From positions 1,674,001-1,738,000 of the forward strand of contig NZ_CP160035.1 in assembly GCF_040703125.1 (NCBI RefSeq): a DNA stretch of 64,000 bases. Reading direction: 5' to 3'. Shown here piece by piece: positions 19,156-29,575 of the stretch. Source of the DNA: Flavobacterium ovatum. Its GTDB lineage: Bacteria > Bacteroidota > Bacteroidia > Flavobacteriales > Flavobacteriaceae. The notes below the pieces were generated by a model, which was given only the letters and a program-made list of their open reading frames with translations, ran no database searches and was not told the origin of the DNA. The position numbers were made by a program, and so were the translations under genes. Each line of letters begins with the position of its first letter. The first letter of the stretch is position 1.

Positions 19156-19911
19156 ATGAAAAAATCGATTCTTCTTTTTTTATTAATTAGTCTAAGTGCT
19201 GTACAGGTTTCTTTTGCACAAGTAAAAACAGAAAACAATAATGTCTGGTTGCATTATGTAGGCAAAAATATGCTTACCAAAAAGCTGTCTTTTACCCTTG
19301 AAGCCACCATGAGGTATACGGATGGTTTGAATCAAAAACAACAGTGGTTTGTTCGACCAAGTTTGGATTATCAATTTTGTAAAAAATTTGTTGGGAGCAT
19401 AGGGTACTCGCATTACAATACGTATGTTTATGGTGAGACACCGATAAATAAGATGGATATTCCTGAGGATCACGTTTGGATTCAGGGAACTTATACGCAT
19501 ACAAGCGGTGATTTTAAATTCATCCACAGATTGCGTGATGAAAATAGGTTTGTTGGGGTAGCGGTCAGAGATCCTATTTCTAATGATTATGGTATTGATC
19601 ATTATGACTATAGAAACAGAATGCGTTATATGTTCTTGGCAAATTATACGATTACTAAAGAAAATGATAAAACTAAACTATTTGGAATTGTAGGTGATGA
19701 AGCTTTTGTGAATATTGGAACTAATGCGGGTAAAACTTTTTTCAATCAAAATAGAGTTATTGCAGGTCTTGGGTACAACATTAATGCTCATAATCAAGTA
19801 CAATTAAATTATATTCATCAACAGATTTGGAATTTTGGGAATACCATTCAAGAATCTAATCCTACTGTGAGATTAACTTATGTTACTAATTTAGATTTCT
19901 CTAAGAAATAG
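19156..19911 (+). CDS. DUF2490 outer-membrane beta-barrel protein
   Basis: A 251-residue protein with a clean signal peptide (MKKSILLFLLISLSAVQVSFAQ). The mature part shows alternating polar/hydrophobic strands, many aromatic residues and an aromatic strand-rich end (VQLNYIHQQIWNF ... LTYVTNLDF), typical of DUF2490 proteins predicted to be outer-membrane barrels. Its place after dabAB-sulP suggests a porin for the same anion, but this is inferred from position. A strong terminator follows at 19925-19973. Confidence 0.8.
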   Translation: MKKSILLFLLISLSAVQVSFAQVKTENNNVWLHYVGKNMLTKKLSFTLEATMRYTDGLNQKQQWFVRPSLDYQFCKKFVGSIGYSHYNTYVYGETPINKMDIPEDHVWIQGTYTHTSGDFKFIHRLRDENRFVGVAVRDPISNDYGIDHYDYRNRMRYMFLANYTITKENDKTKLFGIVGDEAFVNIGTNAGKTFFNQNRVIAGLGYNINAHNQVQLNYIHQQIWNFGNTIQESNPTVRLTYVTNLDFSKK

Positions 19912-19924
19912 AATTTTAGTGAAT

Positions 19925-19973
19925 ACAAACAAAAAACCCGATTAAATCTAGTTTAATCGGGTTTTTTGTTTGT
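19925..19973. terminator. Bidirectional rho-independent terminator
   Basis: Perfect 22-bp stem (19925-19946 with 19952-19973), 5-nt loop tctag, core acccgattaaa/tttaatcgggt flanked by A and T tracts. It serves both the DUF2490 gene and the convergent large envelope gene. Confidence 0.9.
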
Positions 19974-19997
19974 GTAATAATAGGCGATTCTAGTATT

Positions 19998-22352
19998 TTA
20001 TTGCACTGGAACCGTTTGGTATTCAGAGATTAATTGTCCATCAGCAGCTATACCTTCTATTAGAACCTTGATTTCCTTTTGTCCTGCTTTAGGGAATTTT
20101 AGTTCGTAGTTTGGGTTGTCTTTTATAGCAATATTCGATGTCCAATTGAGTGTCCCAAAATAGAAATATTCTTTTTGAGATTCAAAACTAGCATTTTTAA
20201 ATTCAATATTTTTAGTGAATCCTGTCGTTACTATTAACGATGTGTATTTTGCTCTAAAATAGTCATTTTTATTCCCTCCCTGTTTAAGGAATATTTTAAT
20301 GGTTCCAGAGCTACTTGCAGATGTATCTGAAGCTCCTGTTTTATCAATATAAATTTCATCAACTTCAGTAAGGTCAAGACTGTACAATAAATTATAGTCA
20401 AACACAATTGCGTTATCTAAATAAACTGCTGGAGGGTTATCTGAAAAGGCATCTCTAGTATTGCGTATATAGGCGGTGTTTTCTTCAGGGTCTATACCTG
20501 TTCGGAATCCATTTCGGCCAATAAAATCAAGAACGTTGCCAAATTCGTTGTCTTCAATTTTGAAGGCTGTGGCATTCATACTCATGTCATCTTTGTGTTT
20601 GAATACTTCTTTCTTAAAAGTATTTTGAATCGTAACACCTGTTAAGTCAATGGCTCCTCCTTCAAATGGAGATTTAGAAAACAAAAAGTTGTTCTCTGGT
20701 TTTTTTTCTATAGGACATAGATTTTTTTCAAATCGTAAAGGCAAAGTGAATTTGGATTCATTTGGTGTTACTCTAGCTTCTATATTAGTGAATTTGACTA
20801 CGCTTTTTTCATTAATCATTTGCAATAGAAAAACCGTCGAATCTTGTGCATAGAAATTTTCGAACTTGAAATTACTATTTTGGTCTATAGCTGTTTCTTC
20901 AAATACATTGTTTTTTAAGGAAATAAGTGAAATACGGTATTTGGAATTACCAGTTGTATTCTTTTCTACTTTTCCGCTGATGGTTACTCCTTTGTTGAAG
21001 TTATAATTTACTTTAGGTGGTTTGTTTTTAATATTTTCCCAAATATACTTGCTTCTCGTTTGATTAAGCATTAAAAGTTCCATGTCTTGTTTTTGAGACT
21101 TGTTTTCACTGTCGTAATAAGTATAGTTATTGTTGTCAGGAGAGTCTAAATACGCATTGAGATAGAAACTTCCTAATATAGAAGTTTTTTGGTTGTTATT
21201 GATGTTCTCTTGAGGTAATACGCTGATACTTATGTTGGCTTGTTTTATGTCTGTTTTACCTAATAATATGATGCTATCATTTGCAATAGTTTTTGCTTCA
21301 ATGGTGGTTTTTACCTTTTCTGTACCATATTGATAGACCAATCGTTCTGTGATTTCATTTAGGTTTTCGTCGATTAAACGAATGATATTTACACCATTTG
21401 ATAAATATTTTTTATCAAAAAGTAAAACCTCTTCCGTGTCTTCTCCTTTAAACGTAAATTCTTTTTGAATAGAGTTTCCGTCTTGATGAATTATTATAGT
21501 AAACTTTTTTCCTTTATATAATTCCAGACCTTTCTCATTTGTTTTTGCGGCTACTGCAATGATGTTTTTAGGAAGATTGTTATTGTAGCTTAATGCAATT
21601 CCTGTTTCGGAAATATTTGGTAATAACTGTGTAATATTTAGTTTATCTGTTTTTATCTTCAAAGAGTATGTTTCGTTGCGGTCAGGAATAAAGTAGAAGC
21701 TTCCATTTCCCATTTTATTGGTGTTGAAACGGGTGATTTCATTAGACTTTGAATCCACGATTATAGCTTCATTAACTTCAATTCCTTTTTGATTACAATC
21801 TGCTATTTTTACACCTACAGTATTGTTTATCGCATTTATGATAATACCGCTTTCAGGAAAAAATGTTGCTTGAGCAGTTTTCCAGTTAGGTTCGGAAGAT
21901 TTTAAATTATAAGGTTCGTTTTTGTCAATAATTTCAATCGTTTGTGTGAAGGAATCATCTTCATTGAAATTATTCATCCAGTTGGTGTAAAAATGGAAGT
22001 GATAGATTCCAGATTTAAATTTGTCTGTCAAATGCAAGCCACCTGCAAAATTACCCTTTGTAGTATAAAGTAATTGTTTTAGAACAATTTGCTCTTGGTC
22101 GTCATAAATAACCAATTGCACATTGGTAGTACTAGCATTTGGTTTGCCATTGTTTTTGCTTAACACATATCCTTTATAACCGATATCTTCATTGTTTACA
22201 TAAGTATCCTTGTTGAATTGAACGTGAATATTTTCTCTATCTAGTCGAAAATAGTTTTCAATGACTGAATTTATTTTTTCGGTGTTATTGATTGTTTGCG
22301 AATAAGAGTGTGCGAAAAACAATAAGCTAATGATGGCAAGTTTTAATCTCAT
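19998..22352 (-). CDS. Large secreted envelope protein (MG2-like / TonB-plug-like)
   Basis: A 784-residue protein. I chose the ATG at 22352 because MRLKLAIISLLFFAHSYSQ is a good signal peptide; an upstream start 24 codons earlier would hide it. The N-terminal half (HVQFNKDTYVNNEDIGYKGYV) resembles the MG2-type beta domains of Bacteroidetes surface proteins. The C-terminal part contains NPPAVYLDNAIVFDYNLLYSLDLTEVDEI, followed by a SSGTIKIFLKQGG strand, resembling a TonB-receptor plug domain without barrel. Such proteins are common in Flavobacteria; function unknown. It is a single-gene unit. Confidence 0.72.
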   Translation of the reverse strand: MRLKLAIISLLFFAHSYSQTINNTEKINSVIENYFRLDRENIHVQFNKDTYVNNEDIGYKGYVLSKNNGKPNASTTNVQLVIYDDQEQIVLKQLLYTTKGNFAGGLHLTDKFKSGIYHFHFYTNWMNNFNEDDSFTQTIEIIDKNEPYNLKSSEPNWKTAQATFFPESGIIINAINNTVGVKIADCNQKGIEVNEAIIVDSKSNEITRFNTNKMGNGSFYFIPDRNETYSLKIKTDKLNITQLLPNISETGIALSYNNNLPKNIIAVAAKTNEKGLELYKGKKFTIIIHQDGNSIQKEFTFKGEDTEEVLLFDKKYLSNGVNIIRLIDENLNEITERLVYQYGTEKVKTTIEAKTIANDSIILLGKTDIKQANISISVLPQENINNNQKTSILGSFYLNAYLDSPDNNNYTYYDSENKSQKQDMELLMLNQTRSKYIWENIKNKPPKVNYNFNKGVTISGKVEKNTTGNSKYRISLISLKNNVFEETAIDQNSNFKFENFYAQDSTVFLLQMINEKSVVKFTNIEARVTPNESKFTLPLRFEKNLCPIEKKPENNFLFSKSPFEGGAIDLTGVTIQNTFKKEVFKHKDDMSMNATAFKIEDNEFGNVLDFIGRNGFRTGIDPEENTAYIRNTRDAFSDNPPAVYLDNAIVFDYNLLYSLDLTEVDEIYIDKTGASDTSASSSGTIKIFLKQGGNKNDYFRAKYTSLIVTTGFTKNIEFKNASFESQKEYFYFGTLNWTSNIAIKDNPNYELKFPKAGQKEIKVLIEGIAADGQLISEYQTVPVQ

Positions 22353-22480
22353 TTTGAGAAAAATGTTAGGTTGGTTAAAAATAATGTAATTGGTTATTGT
22401 GGGTAAATTTAAGTACAAATGCAATGTCTTTTTGTTAATAAAATACTAATAACGTCTATTCTGTTTGATAAATATTTTTT

Positions 22481-22595
22481 TTGGCGTGCCCCGCCGAAAA
22501 AAGCGGGTCAGGCTATTCATTGCAAGTCCTCAACAAGTTCCACTAGCGCTGCACTTGTTGGTGGGCTTTTCATTTCTATCCTTCACGCAAATTGG
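22481..22595. repeat. REP-like intergenic element, GGCGTGCCCC type
   Basis: A 115-bp GC-richer island in a 417-bp gap. It has the layout ggcgtgccccgc, a CCCGC/GCGGG mini-hairpin, gggtcaggctattc, a CAACAAGT/ACTTGTTG stem, then tccttcacgcaaattg. I know this layout from dispersed intergenic elements in Flavobacterium genomes. A short ORF over it has no protein features. The rest of 22353-22769 is AT-rich, without recognisable content except the groL terminator. Confidence 0.55.
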
Positions 22596-22716
22596 ACTAA
22601 ACTAATTTATATTTTACTCCAAAGTTTTTTTAGAAAATTCAAAAATTTGATTTGCATCTTTTCGTCGTAAAATTAGACTACTTTATTTTGAAATAGTTTA
22701 ATGTGGAGCAAAAAAA

Positions 22717-22746
22717 AAAATCCGTTCAAATAAATGAACGGATTTT
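22717..22746. terminator. Terminator of groS-groL
   Basis: Arms aaaatccgttca (22717-22728) and tgaacggatttt (22735-22746), loop aataaa, T tract on the minus strand from the adjacent A run. It is 24 bp after the groL stop. Confidence 0.85.
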
Positions 22747-22769
22747 AAAGTTTTATAATGAAGTAAGAA

Positions 22770-24431
<1,662 letters not shown>

Positions 24432-24441
24432 TTAAAATTTC

Positions 24442-24485
24442 GTGTCAGGTTCACAACTTGAAACCTGAAACTTGAAACTTGAAAC
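24442..24485. repeat. Short tandem repeat between groS and groL
   Basis: The spacer reads as iterated copies of cttgaaac(ct) (for example aacttgaaacctgaaac followed by further cttgaaac units). It is outside coding sequence and could form weak hairpins on the transcript; similar iterated AT-rich units are found at 27989-28059. Confidence 0.4.
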
Positions 24486-24491
24486 AAATTT

Positions 24492-24767
24492 TTAAATTAT
24501 TGCAAGAATGTCATCTTCTCTCATAATCAAATAGTCAGTACCTTCTAATTTTAATTCAGTACCAGCATATTTTCCGTAAAGAACGGTGTCTCCAATTTTT
24601 ACAGTCATTACATGATCTTTTGTGCCATTTCCTACAGCTACAACAGTTCCTTTTTGGGGCTTTTCTTTGGCAGTATCTGGAATAAAAATTCCTGACGCAG
24701 TTTTGGTTTCAGCGGCAACTGGCTCAATAAGAACTCTGTCTGAAAGTGGTTTGATGTTTAATGCCAT
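24492..24767 (-). CDS. groS: Co-chaperonin GroES
   Basis: 91 residues, the normal length. The start [25 protein letters not shown], the mobile-loop region and the [10 protein letters not shown] segment are typical. It caps GroEL and is the first gene of the groS-groL unit. The operon is separated from the upstream secG gene by a strong terminator at 24861-24896, so it must have its own promoter in 24768-24860. A 10-bp palindrome tgagcgctca lies at 24812-24821. Confidence 0.97.
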   Translation of the reverse strand: MALNIKPLSDRVLIEPVAAETKTASGIFIPDTAKEKPQKGTVVAVGNGTKDHVMTVKIGDTVLYGKYAGTELKLEGTDYLIMREDDILAII

Positions 24768-24860
24768 GATTTTTATTTATTTTAAAAGATTAAAAATTAG
24801 TATGATGCTTTTGAGCGCTCAGAAACTGTGCCAGTCCCTTGCTCCTGACAATTTTTCCTA

Positions 24861-24896
24861 AAAAAAATGCCAGCTTTGACAGGCTGGCATTTTTTT
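24861..24896. terminator. Terminator of the miaB-secG operon
   Basis: Arms aaaaaaatgccagc (24861-24874) and gctggcattttttt (24883-24896) with an 8-nt loop. It lies downstream of secG on the minus strand and upstream of groS, separating two transcription units. Confidence 0.88.
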
Positions 24897-24919
24897 TAAT
24901 TTTATGAAGTGCAAAATAA

Positions 24920-25243
24920 TTATTTTGCTGGACTTACTGGAGCATTTTGAACTGGAGCAGGAGCAGCAGTTTGAGTAGTATTGTCAATGATTTTAGAATC
25001 AGTATCACTTAAGCCTCCTGTGAAGCTTAAAGTTGATAATAAAATTAATGCAATTAAGATAGTTGCTAGCGTCCAAGTACTTTTGTCTAAAAAGTCAGTC
25101 GTTTTTTGTACACCACCCATTTGTGTAGATCCACCTAATGTAGATGATAATCCACCTCCTTTAGGGTTTTGAACCATGATTACTACAATTAATAGAAAGC
25201 AAACTATTGTGATTAAAACTAAAAAAATTGAAAATGTGCTCAT
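24920..25243 (-). CDS. secG: Preprotein translocase subunit SecG
   Basis: 107 residues from ATG 25243 (MSTFSIFLVLITIVCFLLIVVIMVQNPKGGG); the longer reading frame upstream has no support. Two membrane segments flank the conserved cytoplasmic loop QNPKGGGLSSTLGGS; a low-complexity Pro/Ala tail follows. SecG is an accessory subunit of SecYEG in the inner membrane. It sits 7 bp after the TPR protein stop and is the last gene of the miaB-to-secG operon. Confidence 0.95.
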   Translation of the reverse strand: MSTFSIFLVLITIVCFLLIVVIMVQNPKGGGLSSTLGGSTQMGGVQKTTDFLDKSTWTLATILIALILLSTLSFTGGLSDTDSKIIDNTTQTAAPAPVQNAPVSPAK

Positions 25244-25250
25244 TGTATGT

Positions 25251-26093
25251 TTAATTATTTTGTTGTAAAAGTTTAATATCTGAGATACGGTCTGCAAAGA
25301 AACTACTTTTTTCTGGATATTTCAAAATTAATATCTCATATGCTTGTATCGCTTTTTGATATTTTTTTTGTTCCAAATAGACTCTAGCTAATGTCTCTGT
25401 CATCAAGTAAGTATGGTCTTCTTTATTGATGTCAATTTGTATAGTGGGACTACTTCCTTGTTTAACCGGGGAAATCTTAGGACTTGACTGTATGAATTTA
25501 TCAATTAACTGCGATTTTTTCTTCTTTTCAGCTGTAAGTTCAGGAGTTTGAGGAACGCTAATAGTTTCTTTTTCTCTATCAATAGGTTGTATTCTTGATA
25601 ATTGAAGCCATTCTTGAAAAGAGTGTTTTTCTGTTTTTGAAAAATCTAAAGGTGCTCCGAGAGAAAGTTTGTCTTCTACATCTTGAATTTCATTTGTGTT
25701 TTCAGTTGAAGAAGCTTCTTTGATTGATGTTAAAATAGAATCTTCAATGGTATTTGTTGTGACCTTTTTATCTGCTAAAACGGCTTGGCTTTCAATAACA
25801 GTAATGTTTAATAATTCTGCAGCTTTTTTGTCAAATAGCTCTCGTTGAATCGAGGTAAAGGAGTCTGAACTAATAAAATCAAACAAAATAGCTCTATCGG
25901 TCGTATGCGCCGCTGTTACTTTTAGAGCATAGTTATACTTAAAGCTGTTTTGATTGTATAGTCCTTTTAGTCGAAGCGCACGTGCACTTTGAAAATAAGG
26001 AAATTCATCTAAAACATTTTCCAAAGCTGAAGTGTGATTTTCAGTGATGGAATTCGGTTTGTTTATTAAATAAGTATATTCAGTGACATTCAT
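25251..26093 (-). CDS. TPR-containing protein of the lptE-secG operon
   Basis: 280 residues, no signal peptide. A helical N-terminal part (YFQSARALRLKGLYNQNSFKYNYALK) is followed by a polar, low-complexity middle and a C-terminal TPR-like pair of helices (TLARVYLEQKKYQKAIQAYEILILKYPEKSSFFADRI). TPRs mediate protein contacts. The same gene is found between lptE and secG in many Flavobacteria; its partner is unknown. It is 43 bp from lptE and 7 bp from secG. Confidence 0.8.
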   Translation of the reverse strand: MNVTEYTYLINKPNSITENHTSALENVLDEFPYFQSARALRLKGLYNQNSFKYNYALKVTAAHTTDRAILFDFISSDSFTSIQRELFDKKAAELLNITVIESQAVLADKKVTTNTIEDSILTSIKEASSTENTNEIQDVEDKLSLGAPLDFSKTEKHSFQEWLQLSRIQPIDREKETISVPQTPELTAEKKKKSQLIDKFIQSSPKISPVKQGSSPTIQIDINKEDHTYLMTETLARVYLEQKKYQKAIQAYEILILKYPEKSSFFADRISDIKLLQQNN

Positions 26094-26136
26094 AATTGTA
26101 TTATTCTTGCATTATAAGTTTAACGAATTTGTAATT

Positions 26137-26640
26137 TTACCATTTGGCTAATGACTCGTTAAAAATATCTTGTGTAATTCGGGTAAATATATCGGACAAA
26201 GCAGTGTCCCGTGTACTACCTGTTAATTGAGTTGTCGCTGGGTAATCATAGAAAAATTCAAAAGTTTTTTCGAAGTTATCCTTTTCTTTCTTTTTGTTAA
26301 AAAAGCGAACGTTTATTATAATTTTTAGTCGGTTTTGGGAAGCTTGTTGATCTGCAGTAGCGGTCATTGGGCTAATTCTATAGTCCACAATCTCGCCTTC
26401 ATAGGTTAGGTCAGCTCCATTTTTCACTAAGTTTAGATTAGTTTGATTCATTATAAGGTCCTGCAAAGCAAGTGTGAAAGTACGATCAATACCAGGGTCG
26501 ATTAAGTCAGCGTTATTTTGGAAAAAATTGACTTGAAAAGTTTTTGCGTCAATTTTTCCTGTTCCAGTAAAGTTATAGACAGAACAACTCGTTAAGTTGA
26601 TTAGAATAAATAGGACAAATATAAGATGTGTTTTTTTCAT
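26137..26640 (-). CDS. lptE: LPS assembly lipoprotein LptE
   Basis: 167 residues with a lipoprotein signal peptide: MKKTHLIFVLFILINLTSC with the acylated Cys19. The following YNFTGTGKIDAKTFQVNFFQNNA and the basic/strand-rich body fit Bacteroidetes LptE, the outer-membrane partner of LptD that inserts lipopolysaccharide. lptE between a sigma-54 activator and secG is a conserved arrangement in Flavobacteria. It starts 78 bp after the activator's stop. Confidence 0.88.
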   Translation of the reverse strand: MKKTHLIFVLFILINLTSCSVYNFTGTGKIDAKTFQVNFFQNNADLIDPGIDRTFTLALQDLIMNQTNLNLVKNGADLTYEGEIVDYRISPMTATADQQASQNRLKIIINVRFFNKKKEKDNFEKTFEFFYDYPATTQLTGSTRDTALSDIFTRITQDIFNESLAKW

Positions 26641-26718
26641 AGGTTTAATAAAAATTTGAGTTTCCTATTTGGGTTTCAAATATATGTAATTTCGAATTTT
26701 AAAAACGTAATTAGTTTT

Positions 26719-27975
26719 TTAAAGATCGAATTGTTTTATTTTTCGGTATAAAGTCCGTTCTGAAATCCCTAATTCGTCTGCCGCAGCTTTCCGTTTTCCT
26801 TTGTTCTTTTCTAATGATTTTTTAATCATTTCAATTTCCTTTTGTTCTAATTTCAGAACTTCCTCTTCTTCAATGGTTTCTGCAAAGAGATAGCTGTCTT
26901 CTTGTTCGTCGTATTCATTGTCATCGTTTTGGTTTGCAATTAAAGCGGTGTTAGGGCGTTCTTCAAAGTCAATCTCACTTTCATCTTCTTGAGAGCCATA
27001 TATTTTTTGAATTAAATTAGGATTAATGTCTTGAGCTTTGGCTGTGCCATTTTTCATTAATTCTAACGTAAGTTTTTTCAAATCATTCAAGTCACTTTTC
27101 ATGTCAAAAAGGACTTTGTATAAAATATCTCTTTCGGTACTGAAATCGCTTTCTGCTTTTTGATCACTAATAACCGAGGGTAAGTTAGAACCTTCTGCAG
27201 GCAAATACGATTGTAAAATTATCGCGTTGATGTCGCGGTTTGTTTCCAAAACTGAAATCTGTTCCGCTACATTTCGTAATTGACGAATGTTTCCACTCCA
27301 ACGAAATTTTTGTAAAAGCTGCACAGCTCCATCATCTAATTTTAAGGATGGCATCTTGTATTTATGAGCAAAATCAGCTGCGAATTTTCTAAAAAGTAAG
27401 TGGATATCATCTTTCCTTTCTCTCAAAGGTGGAAGGACAATATCAACAGTACTTAGACGATAATACAAATCTTCACGGAATTTTCCTTTCTGTATAGCAT
27501 CAAATAAATTCACATTCGTGGCGGCAACTATACGAACATCTGTTTTTTGAACTTGAGATGAACCTACTTTTAGAAATTCTCCATTTTCAAGGATTCTTAG
27601 CAAACGTACTTGTGTTGTAAGCGGTAATTCACCCACTTCGTCAAGGAAAATAGTTCCGCCATTCGCAACTTCAAAATACCCTTCACGAGTACTTGTAGCT
27701 CCTGTAAAAGCACCTTTCTCATGACCGAAAAGCTCACTGTCAATCGTTCCTTCGGGTATAGCACCACAGTTTACGGCAATGTATTTGCCGTGTTTACGAT
27801 GTGACAAGGAGTGAATTATTTTTGGAATACTTTCTTTTCCTACACCACTTTCTCCTACTACCAAAACAGAGATGTCAGTGGGTGCAACCTGTATTGCTTT
27901 TTCTATTGCACGATTAAGTTTTGGCTCGTTGCCAATAATCTCAAATCGTTGTTTTATATTTTGTACTGACTCCAT
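26719..27975 (-). CDS. Sigma-54 interaction-domain transcription activator without receiver domain
   Basis: 418 residues. The AAA+ domain starts at the N-terminus: Walker A GESGVGKES, the sigma-54 contact motif GAFTGA (ESELF/HEKGAFTGAT), Walker B region GTIFLDEVGEL, and arginine finger area. There is no receiver or GAF domain in front; an acidic linker of about 110 residues leads to a Fis-type helix-turn-helix at the end (AADELGISERTLYRKIKQFDL). It should activate RpoN-dependent promoters, constitutively or through an unknown input. It is 88 bp downstream of miaB in the same operon. Confidence 0.92.
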   Translation of the reverse strand: MESVQNIKQRFEIIGNEPKLNRAIEKAIQVAPTDISVLVVGESGVGKESIPKIIHSLSHRKHGKYIAVNCGAIPEGTIDSELFGHEKGAFTGATSTREGYFEVANGGTIFLDEVGELPLTTQVRLLRILENGEFLKVGSSQVQKTDVRIVAATNVNLFDAIQKGKFREDLYYRLSTVDIVLPPLRERKDDIHLLFRKFAADFAHKYKMPSLKLDDGAVQLLQKFRWSGNIRQLRNVAEQISVLETNRDINAIILQSYLPAEGSNLPSVISDQKAESDFSTERDILYKVLFDMKSDLNDLKKLTLELMKNGTAKAQDINPNLIQKIYGSQEDESEIDFEERPNTALIANQNDDNEYDEQEDSYLFAETIEEEEVLKLEQKEIEMIKKSLEKNKGKRKAAADELGISERTLYRKIKQFDL

Positions 27976-27988
27976 TAAATATTTGTTT

Positions 27989-28059
27989 AAAGTTTTTTTA
28001 GTTTAAAGTTTAAAGGTTCTCGCGATAACGTGAAACTTTAAACCTTAAACTTTAAACTT
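27989..28059. repeat. Iterated AGTTTAAAG units between miaB and the sigma-54 activator
   Basis: The spacer consists of AGTTTAAAG-like units, then ggttctcgcgataacgtg, then the inverted units aaactttaaacc/aaactttaaac and a T8 tract. It can fold into an imperfect hairpin and may act as an intra-operon attenuator or processing site; similar short iterations are found between groS and groL. Confidence 0.45.
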
Positions 28060-28063
28060 TTTT

Positions 28064-29509
28064 TTAATTCATCTCCGAATACCCAACCGCTTCACCTTTC
28101 AATGTTCCGCTAGTACAACTAGTTATTTTTACATTTACAAAGTCACCAATCTTGTAATCTTCCTTCGGAAAAACGACCGTGATACTTTGGGAATTTCTTC
28201 CTGAGAATTCTTCTTTTGATTTTTTTGAAATCTTTTCGATTAAAACTTCGACTGTTTTGCCGATGAATTCTTCAGAGCGAAACCAAGCGTGTTTTTGTTG
28301 TAAATCCACGATTTCTTGTAAACGTCTGGCTTTTGTTTCTTCGGCTACGTCGTCTTTCATTTTACGTCCGGCTAGTGTTCCTGGGCGCTCAGAGTAGGAG
28401 TACATGTATCCAAAGTTGTATTTTACATATTCCATCAAGCTCATGGTGTCTTGATGATCGGCTTCAGTTTCTGTTGGGAAACCTGCAATCATATCTTGCG
28501 AAATGGCGCAATCCGGAATAATTGTTCTGATTCTGTTTATCAAAGTCATATATTCTTCTCTTGTATGCAATCGATTCATTTCTTTCAAAATTCGGTCGCT
28601 TCCAGATTGAACTGGCAAGTGAATGTGTTTGCAAATATTTGGATGTTTCGCTATTACATGCAAAACACTTTCGTGCATATCTTGTGGATTAGATGTTGAA
28701 AAACGAATGCGTATTTTGGGGAAACCTACCGCCACCATTTCTAACAATTGATCAAAATCAACGGCAGTAGCTTTTTGCATTTCGGTTGCGTTTTCGAAAT
28801 CTTTTTTTAAACCTCCCCCGTACCATAAATAACTATCTACATTTTGTCCAAGAAGGGTGATTTCTTTAAAACCTTTGTCCCGCAAATCTTGAATTTCCTT
28901 CATGATACTTTGCGGTTCACGACTACGTTCTCTTCCTCGTGTGAAAGGAACCACGCAAAAGGTGCACATATTGTCACAGCCACGTGTGATAGAAACCAAA
29001 GCGGTAATTCCGTTGCTCATCAAACGAACAGGTGAAATATCTCCGTATGTTTCATCCTTAGACAAGATAACGTTGATAGCGTCACGGCCTTCTTCGACTT
29101 CGGCCAATAAATTGGGTAAATCTTTGTAAGCATCAGGTCCAACAACAAGATCAACGATTTTTTCTTCTTCTAGGAATTTATCTTTCAATCGTTCTGCCAT
29201 ACAGCCCAAAACGCCCACTTTCATTTTTGGGTTAATACGCTTTACAGCATTGTATTTCTCCAAACGCTTGCGAATCGTTTGTTCTGCTTTGTCTCTAATC
29301 GAACAGGTATTTACTAGAACAAGGTCAGCTTCCTCTAAGGTTTGCGTAGTGTTGTATCCGTTAATGGCCAAAATTGAAGCCACAATTTCACTATCCGAAA
29401 AGTTCATGGCGCAACCATAACTTTCGATAAATAATTTTTTTGTGTTTTCGGGTTTATTTTGCAAAACAAGACTTTCACCTTGTTTATTTTCATCAATAAT
29501 CTTTTCCAT
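28064..29509 (-). CDS. miaB: tRNA-2-methylthio-N6-dimethylallyladenosine synthase MiaB
   Basis: 481 residues, normal size. The N-terminal UPF0004 domain has ESYGCAMNFSDSE with its cluster cysteines. The radical-SAM CxxxCxxC motif is RGCDNMCTFCVVPFTRGRERSR, and the C-terminal TRAM domain ends the protein. MiaB methylthiolates i6A37 of tRNAs in the cytoplasm. It is the first gene of the miaB - activator - lptE - TPR - secG run and has a well-formed promoter (29544-29575) overlapping a 21-bp palindrome. Confidence 0.96.
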   Translation of the reverse strand: MEKIIDENKQGESLVLQNKPENTKKLFIESYGCAMNFSDSEIVASILAINGYNTTQTLEEADLVLVNTCSIRDKAEQTIRKRLEKYNAVKRINPKMKVGVLGCMAERLKDKFLEEEKIVDLVVGPDAYKDLPNLLAEVEEGRDAINVILSKDETYGDISPVRLMSNGITALVSITRGCDNMCTFCVVPFTRGRERSREPQSIMKEIQDLRDKGFKEITLLGQNVDSYLWYGGGLKKDFENATEMQKATAVDFDQLLEMVAVGFPKIRIRFSTSNPQDMHESVLHVIAKHPNICKHIHLPVQSGSDRILKEMNRLHTREEYMTLINRIRTIIPDCAISQDMIAGFPTETEADHQDTMSLMEYVKYNFGYMYSYSERPGTLAGRKMKDDVAEETKARRLQEIVDLQQKHAWFRSEEFIGKTVEVLIEKISKKSKEEFSGRNSQSITVVFPKEDYKIGDFVNVKITSCTSGTLKGEAVGYSEMN

Positions 29510-29543
29510 AAGTCACTTTCAAAAGTGTGTTTTAATAAGAACG

Positions 29544-29575
29544 CAAATGTACAATTATTTGAGGGAATATGACAA
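29544..29575 (-). promoter_or_regulatory. Promoter of the miaB operon
   Basis: On the minus strand: TTG (29575-29573), 21-bp spacer, then the exact -7 box TACATTTG (29551-29544). It is 35 bp before the start codon. Confidence 0.6.

Noticed and set aside
22353-22424. Upstream start for the large envelope protein
   Set aside because: It would bury a clear signal peptide behind 24 residues.
24768-24860. CIRCE element (HrcA site) before groS
   Set aside because: No GAGTGCTAA-like arms; only a 10-bp tgagcgctca palindrome, which is different.
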